64,000 nt of DNA from Morchella semilibera (lineage: Eukaryota; Ascomycota; Pezizomycetes; Pezizales; Morchellaceae): positions 1,116,001 to 1,180,000 of the forward strand of contig WBVU01000017.1 of assembly GCA_009192285.1 (NCBI GenBank). Direction: 5' to 3'. Within the stretch, counting starts at the first letter, position 1, and each line of letters opens with the position of its first letter. Made by a program: the position numbers and the translations under genes. The notes beneath the pieces are model-generated. The model was given only the letters and a program-made list of their open reading frames with translations. It ran no database searches and was not told the origin of the DNA. This document shows, in pieces, positions 46,302-57,530 of this stretch.

Positions 46302-49300
46302 GATTATTGAATAGATATGCGGGGTAAAGTGAATTAGGGTTTCTATGTAGGGCTGGGAAATGAAAAATAAAAAGAAAAGAGGAAACAAACGTACTGCTTG
46401 TGGTAATTGGTGTCTTTCTGCGAGTCTAACGGCCTGTGATCAACGCTGGCTGGCGACATATTTAAAAAGAGTAAATTTGATGGTCCGTGTCTGTTAGAGT
46501 ATGGGTAATGGTATGTTGTAGGCTTGTGTGCTTTTTTTTTTCTTTCCCTGGCTGAGGGGGTGCGGGGCGGAGTTCCTGACTTGCGCCTGTACTGGCTTTG
46601 AGAGTGAATAGATCTTGCTGCGGATGACAGTGGCAGCTACATAACTCTCTAGAGGCTACATATCGAAGTAGTTAAGCCCTCCACAGATGTCTCACCGGGG
46701 AGGGCGCACAGTTTACAGGAAACACTGGCCCCCTGCGTGCTCTGGCAGTATCCCGGAGTTAAGGTCTTTGTAGATTTATGCCAGTGTCCACACCACAGGC
46801 TATCGAAAGTACGTAGTGTTCAAGTAAAGGGCCATACCGACATACCGATTTCGTACCTGATACATACGCCGGTCAAACACGAGCCGGCCGGTGGGCTGTG
46901 CGTGTGCTGCTAATCTCGTGGATAGAGGGAGGGTACTCGTATGAAGCAGAAAGAAAGAAAGAGATCTCGCTTTGGTCAGCACTTCTGTAATCGATGATTG
47001 AAGTGCATATTTTTATGATATGTGGTTGTCAAAAATAGATTTGCATTCCTGTCTCCCCCCCGAAAGAGAAGTGTGCGCATGTGTCGCCTAGCCGATCTTG
47101 GCAACGTAGGTTGGGTGTGACAAGCACAGGGCTGAAGCTAAGCTTTTTTACATGTGCCTGCTTGTGTAGAGACAGATCTGGAGATGGAATGTGCCTATGG
47201 CGGGCCCCCTTTGATTCCTGCACATACCAACCAACGAGTACTGCATGTACTTATCTCAGCACTTCTAGCTACATGTACTTACATGTAGGTATGAATTGCC
47301 TGTTACATACATCATGTAGTGATCCCCATGTATCGTAGGAATGCGGGAAATTGACGGACTCTACGTCGGCTAAATACATCATACATGGCTCATGGTTTCC
47401 TAAATGGCTTCAGCTGACGTTGTGCTGGCATGGCGTGGGAAGTGTAGCTACACCCCCCATTCTCCGGAGGCTGGAATGGCAGCTTGTATGCCCACCTGTA
47501 TATATGATGACAGCACCGCCACCATGGATGGGTACAGGACGGGCGAAAGTTAGCTATTGATCTGAGGTTTCTAGAAGCATGTTCCTTTTACAACCACTCA
47601 CTCGCTTGCCGCATATATCCGCTAAATTTTGGTTTGAGCACTTGTAGATACATGTATCTATGCAATGCAAAGAAAGGCCTGCCCATGGATCTTGAGGGCG
47701 AGTTTGACCCGAGGCGTACCCAATGACTTAAACTCGACACGGTGTGCACAGGGGGTTCTTGCCTTGTTAGCACTGCGCTGTGGTATGTGCCAGGGAGAAC
47801 TTATTTCCTAACGCACTCTTTTGGTTCGTAGCTCTTCTGCTGCTGGAGAGCTAGAGATTACCACTGTATCCTCGCGCGCACCTGCAGCGTTTACTGCCTA
47901 TCTATATAACTGCGTGCAAGAACTGTCCTCACATTATCTACGAGAGATTAGTACGGAAAGGGGCTGCTCCCTAAATCCTCGGTTCGCTTACAGCAGCGAG
48001 TGAGCAGCCATGAGCCAAGACCGACTGAGCAAGAATAGATATCGGTACCTACATGTAGTGAACGCGCAGGATTAACCCCCTTGGTTGTACTGTGGCTCGT
48101 GGTATATAGATGTTTAAATAAGAACTGACAGCGAGGCCCCCCTCGGGGTATCAGCGATTGACCATGGGTTAGAGATTCCTGTCATCGACCCTGTGCAATA
48201 CTAGCCCGGTGTGCGTGGCTGATCTGGCAGGCTGCGGTGGCCCTGCCGTCTTTCTAGCTGGTAGGTTGTAAGCACTCGGGCTCTGGATGTCCATGGAGAG
48301 GGTATCAGCTTGCTACGTGCATGTAGTTACTTACATAGTGCGAGAAAAGGGGGATGTTCTTGGTACCGTAGTGATAAATGATTATAGGACTTAGCGTAGG
48401 GCAGCCGCTTTGAAAGAAATGCTGTCTTCTAAAATGACTATATCCATTCCTATATATATTGATTGTAAGTAACATGTACACCCTAGTATAATTACGCGGC
48501 CTAGCATTAGGTTCCGTATCGGCGCTGTGTTAGCACTACCGCATTCTTGTGAACATTATCACGATCATAATGCAGATACACTACCATAGCACTGTATCAA
48601 ACAACGTATTCACGAGGAAAACATCATGTATATGGTCTTCTCAACTCTCATTACAACTTGAAAAAATGCAGACGTATATCAGCTTCAGATCAAAATGCCA
48701 TATTTACCTAGGTGCAGCACCCGTGCCACCACGCTACAGCATCAAGAACACCCCGATTTTTGGTTTATGTACTTACTTGTATGTATCGCACCTCGATATA
48801 TATATGTCGAACCTTGGGTTGGCCCGTGGGAGGGGTGCAAGCTAGGTTCCGGCGCCTCTGGGTTCTCCTCTCTCGATATTCGCGACTAGCGAGGGGGCAC
48901 AGGCGGGGGGCATCTCAAGAGACAGGGTGGAGCAGTGCATGTGGCGTTGAGCTCTATAGAGGAAACAGAAAAATCTAGTCTCGGGGCTTTTTCGGGATCC
49001 CGTAACACAAAGCCCTGGAGGAGATCGTCCCCGCAGTGTAAGATATATATACCCATAGTGTTTGTAGATGGATCTATAGTAAAAGACAAGATGTCAATCT
49101 GAGTAACTGCTGTATGCTGTAGTTCCTAGTGTGCGCTGTGCATATATAGTAATACATGTAGTTATTGACCTGTACGAAGCTTTGTAACTTCTAGTTACAG
49201 GGCCAAAGTTGTCCTCCAGATCCCATATTCCCTACGTATCCATAATTTTCGATGCCAGGGTCAATATAATGGCTCAGTTGCCTAAAAGAAATAATGGGAT

Positions 49301-51030
49301 ATTTTTTGTTTTTGTGCATTCCTTTTTGTGTGATTGTAAAGGGTTTCTTTTTTTTTTTTTTCTTTTTTAAATCATGTCATTTCGTTTCTAGGTACAAATG
49401 TTGCGTGCAGTCTTAGACTATGCATGGCCTATCCCCTAACAAAAAACAAACTATCAACCCCTGAAAATACAAAACCGGGCCTATTCAAGACAAAGGAAAT
49501 TTGATTCCGCAGCGAAGAAGAAAAAATTAATCCTTCTATATATAGTTTCGGCAGGTTTACGTACTAGTACTCAGTTGCATGTCATCAGGAATAACCCGGC
49601 GGATAGCTAGAGCCCTACAGCACCCCGCGCCCTACAAATTCAATTGATCAAGACTACAACAATTTCTAGTACCAACACAGCACCCCCCTGAGAGCACGGC
49701 AACGTCTATGGGTAACACTGCTAATTGAAAAAGCCATACGGGACTGATCTACTCAAATAATGCGCGCTAGTAGCCCGCGTCAGTGGGCTACATCTGAAGT
49801 AGTGAATGTCTCGAGCTATCTCGAGACTTTTCCACCATGCAACTCCCAAGCCAGGGTTAGGGTTTGGCAGAAGACTTCCACTGGGAATTTTTTTCTTGTT
49901 TAATCCATTAATTGTATACTCCCAGTGAGGAGAATTCCAAGGCCGGAAAGGAAAATGCGGGCCTGGCTCGTCTTGTCTCGTGCCCGCCGCTGGTTTGGGG
50001 TGGGATTGCAGCAATGGCTTCTTATTCTCTTCTCGTTAGAGTATCCCCTGTTCCGCTTTCTTTGAAAACTGTACTCGTTGGGGGGTGGTGATAATCGGTT
50101 CGACAGCTAAAGTCGGGTAGGACAACTGAAGGCGTAGTAGTAGTGGTATTATGTCTAATCCATTCTAAAGTATTTACCAATCTTTCCCAGCCTATCGTAC
50201 GTCCCCGGTGGAATACCGGGGAACTAGCGCTATATACTCAGTGGCGCACTACTTGTAGAGCCCGGGGAAGGTTGCGGCCCGGGTGGGGTGGTAGAGCGTG
50301 TGGTGACAATGAATGATGTAAACAAAGAAAGCGTGTTTGGTGGATTGCAATCATGGGCTGTCACTCGGCGCTGTCGGGCGCACAGCCGGTTTTGGGCTCG
50401 GGTAGCTGGTCGATCTCTCGCTCCTAGCCCCGTCCGTCCGTCCGATGTCAGGTATTGACACACATAAAGCCTAAACCCATCCCCGCACCCCGCGAGGGGA
50501 AGCATCGCCATAAGTGCATATGTATATATTGGCGCGGGGTGCATGCGTCGGAGTTTCGCGCACCGAGGTTGGGGGTTTGCTTGCTTGTCGGTTAAAATAG
50601 AGTTTAAGTTGCACCGACGTCGCTTGTTTTGTGTGTCGTGGAGGCGGTGCTGGAGGGGGGGAAAGTACTTGTAAGTACATGTATTTATAGCTGTTGTGCC
50701 TCTGAGGATATTGCGTAGAGTTATGTATTGTAGTTACATACATATACATGTACTCGTACATGCGCCTCATCGCTTAATTGCGCCCGTCCTGATGATGGGA
50801 TGGGATGGGCAGCTAGTGGATGCAGGAACCGCAGGGCCTTGCCGGCGGTTGGTAATACGGGTACAGAAGTAGTAAGTGGTGCCTCTACACTACGTTGTGT
50901 AGTGTAGATGTAGTTACGATGGACAGTGGGAGTGAATGGTGTAGATACAGCAAGTACATGTCTTTACTCCCATCATTGCGTATACTCTAGGTACATCTCA
51001 TCCTTTATTCTGCTACCAGCGATTAACCAC

Positions 51031-51200
51031 CTTCTCTTCTTCTCTTCTTCTCTCCCATCCATCCCTCATCTTCCATCCCTCTAGTAGCCACCTTCTCTTC
51101 TCTTCTTCTCTTCCTGGATACACCCCTCACTCCTCATCCCCCTCATCTCTTCGTGGATACACCTCTCATCCCTCTGGTACTCATCCCTCCATCCACCCCC
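51031..51200 (+). repeat. Polypyrimidine stretch with diverged tandem repeats
   Basis: The plus strand is almost pure C/T: CCACCTTCTCTTCTTCTCTT occurs twice in diverged form (about 51029 and 51089), and GGATACACCYCTCA twice (51116 and 51154). It lies 470-640 bp upstream of the GH43-like gene. Such tracts are common in fungal promoters and can form triplex DNA. Confidence 0.5.
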
Positions 51201-51567
51201 GTCAACCCCACACTAACATTAGGCAGAATACTTAATTACATCTTCTACATCAGCATCACCACCACCACAATGCATGGACCATCTCTTATTCCCCCTGCAT
51301 ACGTCCCCCATCAACTACCCCCGGCTCTTTGTCCGTAGCGCTACCCTCCGGTCCGCATTGGTCCGAGCTCTGGATGCTGGTCCCGTCCCTCTGCCTTCCA
51401 CTCCACCACCTGTGCCTCCTCCCTGCTATTGGCGCGCGATAGACATTTGCCGAACACTCACTACCACTACCATCCCAGGGGTGTGCATCATTGATTGCAT
51501 CTGGCCGTTAGGCTATGGCAGTATCCCAGGGGTGCTCCTCCTCCCGAGAGGAATGCTGCATTGTGGG

Positions 51568-51575
51568 TATATAGG
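51568..51575 (+). promoter_or_regulatory. Putative TATA box of the GH43-like gene
   Basis: TATATAGG begins about 106 bp upstream of the ATG at 51674, the same spacing as in the dioxygenase, CVNH and small-secreted-protein genes. Confidence 0.45.
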
Positions 51576-51673
51576 ATGGCGCTCTCTCCCCTCCCACACA
51601 ACAAATATCCACATTCCACTCTCCCTGCTAGACTGCCAACTTGGGTCGATCGACTGAAAATACAAACAACAAC

Positions 51674-52682
51674 ATGCTGTCGCTCAATTCCTTGGTGGTG
51701 CTCTGCGCGCTGCTCGTGCAGTCGGCCATGGGCGTCTACGTCTTCTCGGTCTTTACCTCCACCAGCGAGAGTATGTCCCCCCGATCTGTGCGCCATGTGC
51801 ACACCTAGACTAACCCGCACTGCCAGGCAACATGTACATCTACACCTCTGACGACGCCCTCAACTTTAACCTCCTCAAAGGGCCCGCCTACGTTCGTCTC
51901 TCCACTCTCCTCTCCGCAACCCTGGTACTGACCCAATTAGACCCCCGCCACCGGCCTCATCCGCGACCCCAGCATCATCCGCCACACCGACAACGACTAC
52001 TACGCCTCCTACACCACAAACTGGGAAGGCCGCGACTTTGCCATCACCCGCTCCTCAAACCTTCTCAACTGGACCCTGCACACAACCGTCCCCGTCCCAA
52101 ACACCCTCATCACTCGCACCTGGGCACCAGAGATCTTCCAGGACCCGCACACGGGCAAGACCAACATCATCGTCTCCCTCGGCCAGACCCTCTCCACCTT
52201 CAACGCATACCTCTACACCGCCGCCGACGACTCGCTGACCTCGTGGACCGGGCCCGTACAAATGCAGGGTATCGGCCCAAACTACATCGACACCTTTGTC
52301 GTCTGGGACGAGGAGAGCGGCCTCTACCATGCCTACACCAAGAACGAGTCGACAAAGTACCTCGAGCACGCCACCGCCGCTAGCCTCGCCGGCCCATGGA
52401 CGTTTGTGCAGACTGGTATGTCCCTCGCAACCCTATCCTCTGCAACATTCTAACAAGCAAACAGGCAACTTTGCTGGCTTTGGCCGCGCAGAGGGACCCT
52501 GCATCACGACGCTCGAGGATGGCACCTACCGCCTCTTTGCCGACGGATACGACAGCGGAAAGTACATTTACAGCGACAGCTGGGACCTGTACACGTGGAG
52601 CGCGTACCAGGAGGTGCCGAACGGCCTGTCGGGCTTTATCAGACACGGAACCGTGAGGAATATGGGCGATGGACCCCTATGA
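51674..52682 (+). CDS. Secreted glycoside hydrolase family 43-like protein (4 exons, 284 aa)
   Basis: Model join(51674..51770,51827..51891,51941..52415,52465..52682). Introns are 56, 49 and 49 nt; the frame is continuous from ATG to TGA. The signal peptide is MLSLNSLVVLCALLVQSAMG. The five-bladed-propeller hallmarks of GH43 (arabinanases, arabinofuranosidases, xylosidases) are in order: LIRDPSII with the general-base Asp (about residue 60), YYASYTTNWEGRDFAITRS, TWAPEIF, NYIDTFVVWD with a candidate pKa-setting Asp, YHAYTKNES, GPWTFV, FAGFGRAEGPCI with the general-acid Glu, and TYRLFADGYDSGKYIYSDS. It is probably a plant-cell-wall arabinan/xylan-active enzyme outside the cell; the exact bond is not predictable. 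At 284 aa it is slightly short but covers the propeller. Third positions are strongly C/G-biased compared with most genes in the window. Confidence 0.87.
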
Positions 52683-53300
52683 GGGGTCTGGGCCTCGGGT
52701 AGAGCTGTACCTAGGGCGGGGGTTGTGTTTTAGTTGTGTGTATGTATTGTATTTTATTGTACAGATTTGCAAAAAAGAATTGATATGGGGGGACTTGTAA
52801 TTGCAAGGGCCATGCCAAGACCGAGTGATGGGTTGTGATTAACTGTCGACGGGGAATGGGCGGTGCGGTATATCTCAACTTTGAAGAGGTGTACATGTAT
52901 CTGCACGGATCCGTGGAGCTTGATTCTAAACTCGCCTTGGTTCGGACCTGTGTACAACGGGGATAGTGGATTAGCGGTAGTGACTGACTGAGGGCGATCG
53001 CGAGCTTCGGGGTGTCAGGCCAGGTTTAACGAGGAGCCTATTATGATATAACCCCCCCGCGCAAAGTAATTGTAAATTCTGGGCGCAAGTTCGACTAGAC
53101 CGACGTGGTTAATACTGGGAGGCTTTGCAAAATTCATTTTGTTATCAATACATCAACAATGTGGTCTGGACCGTATGGCAGGGCAAACAACAAGTAACAA
53201 GCATAATGTAGCTAGCAAAGAAGGAGCAAAAGAGGAAGAAAAGAAAACAATTTCTCGTAACGACACCCCCCATCACACATCCCACACATCCCACGCACAA
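52683..53300. other. Convergent spacer GH43/PFF1
   Basis: About 620 bp shared by two convergent 3' ends; no gene. It contains one TACATGTA near 52891. Confidence 0.55.
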
Positions 53301-56300
53301 TCACACCGAGAACGGTAGCCAGCCCTCTACAAGTCCGTCGTCTGCATGTTTTGTCATTAGTTACCTGCTCACGGGAAAAGGATGCAAGGGACTTACCGAG
53401 CTTTGTCACGACCGCCCAGGAGGGGAGGTAGGTGATGAGCTCCTCGAACGCGGGGATGTTGCTCTTGTCGTTGACGTCGCTCCACAGGCAGATGAGCCTT
53501 CCCTCCAGAGTTCCCCTTGAGGAGCTGTTGGCCGCTGCGTCTGCGACTATGGGGCTTTCAGGAGCGGCCCCCCATGTGAGCTCCACGTCCCACCCGCGCC
53601 CCCATTCCCTGCTCCAGAGGCGCAGCTGTCGCGAGCCTAGCGGCGGGATAGGGTTCCCGAGCCTCAGGGACCGCTTCGTGGGGTCGTCGCGGCCGTTGCG
53701 GACCTCGACGTCCGTGATGTTCCTGTTGTCAAACATGATCCTGCAGGCCCTCGTGTTTGCGCCCGCGAGCGAGATCAGCGCCTTCCCGTCCTCGAGCTTT
53801 GTGATGTTGTGCGAGAGCCATGTGGCGGCGGCGGTGTGGGGGGCCCCCGGCACGACGTTGGGCGGCGGGCCGGTCCACGAGCAGCGCAGTTGTGTCTTGT
53901 AGCGCTCCGACTCGGTCTCGGGGCCGCAGCGGAGGTTTCCGCCCCTCCCCGCGCTGGGGATGAAGCCTGAGATTGCGCGCTCGACAAAGTCGGGGTGGCC
54001 GATCAGGTGGACTTGGTTCTGGCCGGTGCGGAGGTCGACGGTCTGTTTGAAGAAGAGCTTTATGCGTGCGTTGTGGGAGAAGGGGAATGCGGCGAGGTTG
54101 TAGATGCCGGTGCCGGCGAGGATCACGAGGAGCACCACCGTGACATGGTAGGTGACGCGGTGGAGGAACGGTGTGATGGGGAGAAGGAGGATGGTGGAGA
54201 AGACCGCGATGATCATGTATGGTACCGCAGTGTTCCCGCCGTCGCAGCCAGTCTGCTCCAGCGCTGCAGTCAGGAGGAGGGAGATCTGCCCGGCGAAGAT
54301 GATCTGTAGTGGGACTGCCGCGAGGAACTGCGGGATCCACGTCCAGGTCGGTAGGTCTTTGCTCCAGCTTTCTTCGGCCCCGTAGATATTCTCATCCTTT
54401 GGTGTCACGATGCTGGAGCGGACGTGTCGGAAGGTAGCAGAGGTGCCACCGGTTCTTCGGAAAAGGGGGGTGGTCTCGGTGCTGGCCGAATCATCGTCTT
54501 GCACAGCAGCAGCACCTTGGGCTGGTCCGGAGTTTGACGATCCTGCATGACCTCCTGAAGAACGCAGCAACGGCTCCGTTTCGTTGTCCGATTTCGGCCT
54601 ATCCTTCCGTCCCAGTACGTTCATGTCATAGAGGGTGATGCAGGAAGCCAGAAACGCGCCAAGGTAGAAAATGGGGACCCAATAACCACTGGCCAAACCC
54701 ACACCAGAAGAACTGCCATATGCCACTGCAATCATGCCGAAAAACCAGAAGGCGAACATCTCGATACAAGCATATCCTCGGGCGAGCGCGGTTGGCCTGA
54801 TTGCATCTGCCCCCCGAAGAACCAGCCAGGAAACAGTCCATGAGACAGCCAAGGTAGTTGCCCACACAGAGTCAGAGGATGAGTACACAATCATCGGATT
54901 GACCTTGTGGATTAACAAAGCAGCAATCATGGAGAGGCCACTTGAAAGCAGAAGTGCAGCTGGAAATCGAAAAATTCCACGAAATGTAGGAAACTTGCCA
55001 CGGCTGATATAGACTCCCCCAGCGACTACACATGATGGGATGATTATCAAAGTGACGGCCCAGGCGAATAAGGTTTCCAAATCAAACACCGCCATTGTTT
55101 GGCCAAAAACTGTGTTACACGTGAGTTTAGAGCTTGGAGAAGGGAGTCACTGGATACGTACGGTCAAACCAAACACCCGGTTTGCCCTTTCCTGGGCCGC
55201 CGTCCTGGTCAAACTCACTGCTATCGTCATCAACCATGGCACGTAGGGTGTAAAGAGACCCCCCTAGCATATGCCAGACAGAGCGTTTGCTGGCTGTCGA
55301 ATGGTGATATAGTTAGCGAGGAAGGGTATATAGTTGCAGGTTGACCTTACTATGCTTCATATCATCATCCATGTTATGATAGCGACTCCTTGGTCTATAA
55401 AAGGCCACATCGAGACCCCTCATACCGAGATACCGGTGAAAGAATGAATTATCTGTATCGCTCCTAACCGAAACAATTTAATGAGCCTCTCGTTCAAAGC
55501 TACTACCTCCTGGTGGAAGACGAACCGAACCAATCCCAATTTCCATCCATCGTTGCTAATTGCTGTCCCGAACGGTCTTTTTCCCTTTTGATAAAACTTT
55601 GTAACCGCAGAATCATTCGACCTGAATAGTGTAGCTCTTCCACCAGCACCAGCGCCTTCCAGATTCAAGAGCATATCTAAAACCAAGACAACAAGTTAGT
55701 AATGAATGCGGACGCGTTACGAATGATAATAAAGAGAGGGAGAGACAACTTACGGGGGAGCCGTCCAAGAGGATGCGCGGCAAATGCGTGTGCGCCATGC
55801 TGTTTTTTATGTTAATACTTAGAACGGCGAGGGTAGGATCGGGGCCAGCTAGTTACCAAGCCATCTTCCTCTCCATTGTTGAACAATGCAATGAGCCCCC
55901 TCTGTAGCCTCTTTCCGCCTTTCGCCTCCGAGCGAGTGAACGATTTGACGATTTGCAGCATAGAGACAATACCCACTCCATCATCGGTAGCGCCTGATTT
56001 TCGAGGTTTGTATTAGCCATCAAACTGGGATTTATGGCCATTTGGAAACATACCAGGTGCAGTGGAAACACTGTCATAATGGGCATTGACGAGCGCAGGG
56101 GAGAGCTCCGATGCAGGTCTTTCACCGTGTATGTAAACTATGATGTTTGTGCCTTCAAAATACACCTACGCGAGCTATTAATAAAGGTGTTGGGCAGAGT
56201 GTTGTTGAACTTACAGTACTGCCGAGTCTATCTTGAAAAAACGTAGCGTTGCTCCCACCCATCGAGTCCGCGCCGTCATTGATAAGCTCTACCGTACCAT

Positions 56301-56706
56301 CATATCGGTCCCCAAGTGGTGCCATATCACTCCCGTTGAAACCACGAACGCCATTGTCGGAGAGGATCTGTTGAATCCGTGTTAGAAGATATTGTCTAAT
56401 GCCGTCGTTCGATCTGCTGTTGTACGGATGGTGGGTTCTTGTCAGGAACTCAAGGTCCTTGAACGCCTCATCAACACTAACACCCCAATGATCTAGTTCA
56501 CTACGTGATGCGACACCAGGAACTCGACGATCGGTCCAGATCAATGCGGTAAAGAGACTGAGGTATGTGATAAGGGTGAAAACTGTGACAGGCAGGGGAT
56601 GAAAGGCGATGGTTGATTTTGTGCACAGATCGGTAATGCTCGTGATAGTGGAGTGGAGGAATGCTCTGGTGCGGGCAGGCCACGGGCGGGGGGGGTCTGT
56701 TTCCAT
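53301..56706 (-). CDS. PFF1: Vacuolar membrane M28 metalloprotease, PFF1-like (9 exons, 978 aa)
   Basis: Model complement(join(53301..53341,53397..55109,55162..55293,55351..55463,55526..55676,55754..55799,55857..55993,56054..56165,56215..56706)). Introns are 49-77 nt and all phases agree. TM1 is about residues 40-57 ([18 protein letters not shown]), followed by a lumenal M28 peptidase domain. Candidate zinc/catalytic residues are His193 and Asp195 (NAHYDSV), Asp205/Asp206 (GATDDGVG), Glu243-Glu244 (NNGEEDGL), Asp315 (SDTD) and His342 (RYHNMDD), followed by eight further TM segments and a lumenal C-terminal domain. The last exon encodes [14 protein letters not shown], the usual end of this family. 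In yeast the protein sits in the vacuolar membrane. The C-terminal third is GC-rich relative to the rest of the gene. Family assignment is firm. Confidence 0.93.
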
Positions 56707-57530
56707 CTCAGTTCGCGGGGAAATAGGTCGTAGTGGGGTGTAATTGGGTTATTCAAGATACTGTGAGTGTTGCTCCCCTAAGCATTGTAAAAGTATTCAA
56801 TCAGCATAACTTACTATCTGGGTTGGTACGCGCGGTTATAACAGTCCAAATATCCAGGGCACCTAAACCCCTTATGGCAACATGATGAATCTAACTCTGT
56901 GGGGCTAATGGTGGGAAGCCTGAAAAGGGTAAGCTAGGTCTTGGTATCATTAGTCAGCACGGCGCTTAGCGCTTGCTGCCTTGATTACGTGTTCTTAGTT
57001 AGTTCTTTCCTATTGGCTCGTTTCCTTTTGTTTCTCTCGATACATCATCATCATCATGGTTCATAGTTCGAGCAGTCATCGTCTCGAGCATAGTGAATAG
57101 TGAACCATCTAAACTTCTTCCACCTATCATCATACATCTATCAAATCCCCACAACGCCCAGCTAGGACTAAAAGTGACCCCGTCTCTCTCTATCCAGTGA
57201 TTGGTGCTCATGGGAAAGTTGGCTGTGCATGAGATCAAAATTACCACCAGCAGACATGATCTACCCGTTCATCCAATCGTTCAGCTGACCGAAGGCAGCC
57301 TATTTTCGAGTTTTTGCGGTACTCATATCTTTGCTTTGTTGTCACTCACTGCGCACGCGGCGCACGTAATAGCAGTGTTGGTTGTAAAAGGCCCCGATCT
57401 CTTCCTTTAAGCTCCTCTGCAAAACTGTCCCTTGGCAACCGTCCGTATGAGCTGAGATTTTGCGGTAGTCCAGTTCCTTCTCAAGATATTGTCGACTGCA
57501 ACAAACTTCCAGTTTATCTAGGGGGTTATT
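56707..57530. other. Divergent spacer PFF1/NLR with a transposon-end remnant
   Basis: About 820 bp. It carries a 19-bp copy of the terminal repeat of the 39896-40036 element (TTTTCGAGTTTTTGCGGTA, about 57303-57321). The ORF at 57201-57410 has no family features. No gene called. Confidence 0.5.
57303..57321 (+). repeat. Solo terminal repeat related to the 39.9-kb MITE
   Basis: TTTTCGAGTTTTTGCGGTA is identical to the right-end sequence of the element at 39896-40036. A related GATTTTGCGGTAGTC lies about 150 bp further on. Probably a decayed second copy. Confidence 0.5.

Larger units (their letters stand above)
46302..51673. other. Long gene-free region (5.4 kb)
   Basis: No supportable gene. 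The region includes many TACATGTA copies (47272-47289, 47649, 48050, 49156, 50676, 50745), the hairpin GTCTCGAG-CTAT-CTCGAGAC near 49806-49826, and a strongly pyrimidine-rich stretch at about 51000-51200 leading into the GH43 promoter. Confidence 0.5.

Noticed and set aside
51832-52383. 183-aa His/Pro/Arg-rich plus-strand ORF
   Set aside because: Alternative frame of the GH43 exons 2-3; the GH43 frame carries the family motifs.
53729-54340. 203-aa minus-strand His/Pro/Arg-rich ORF
   Set aside because: Out-of-frame shadow of the GC-rich PFF1 exon 8.
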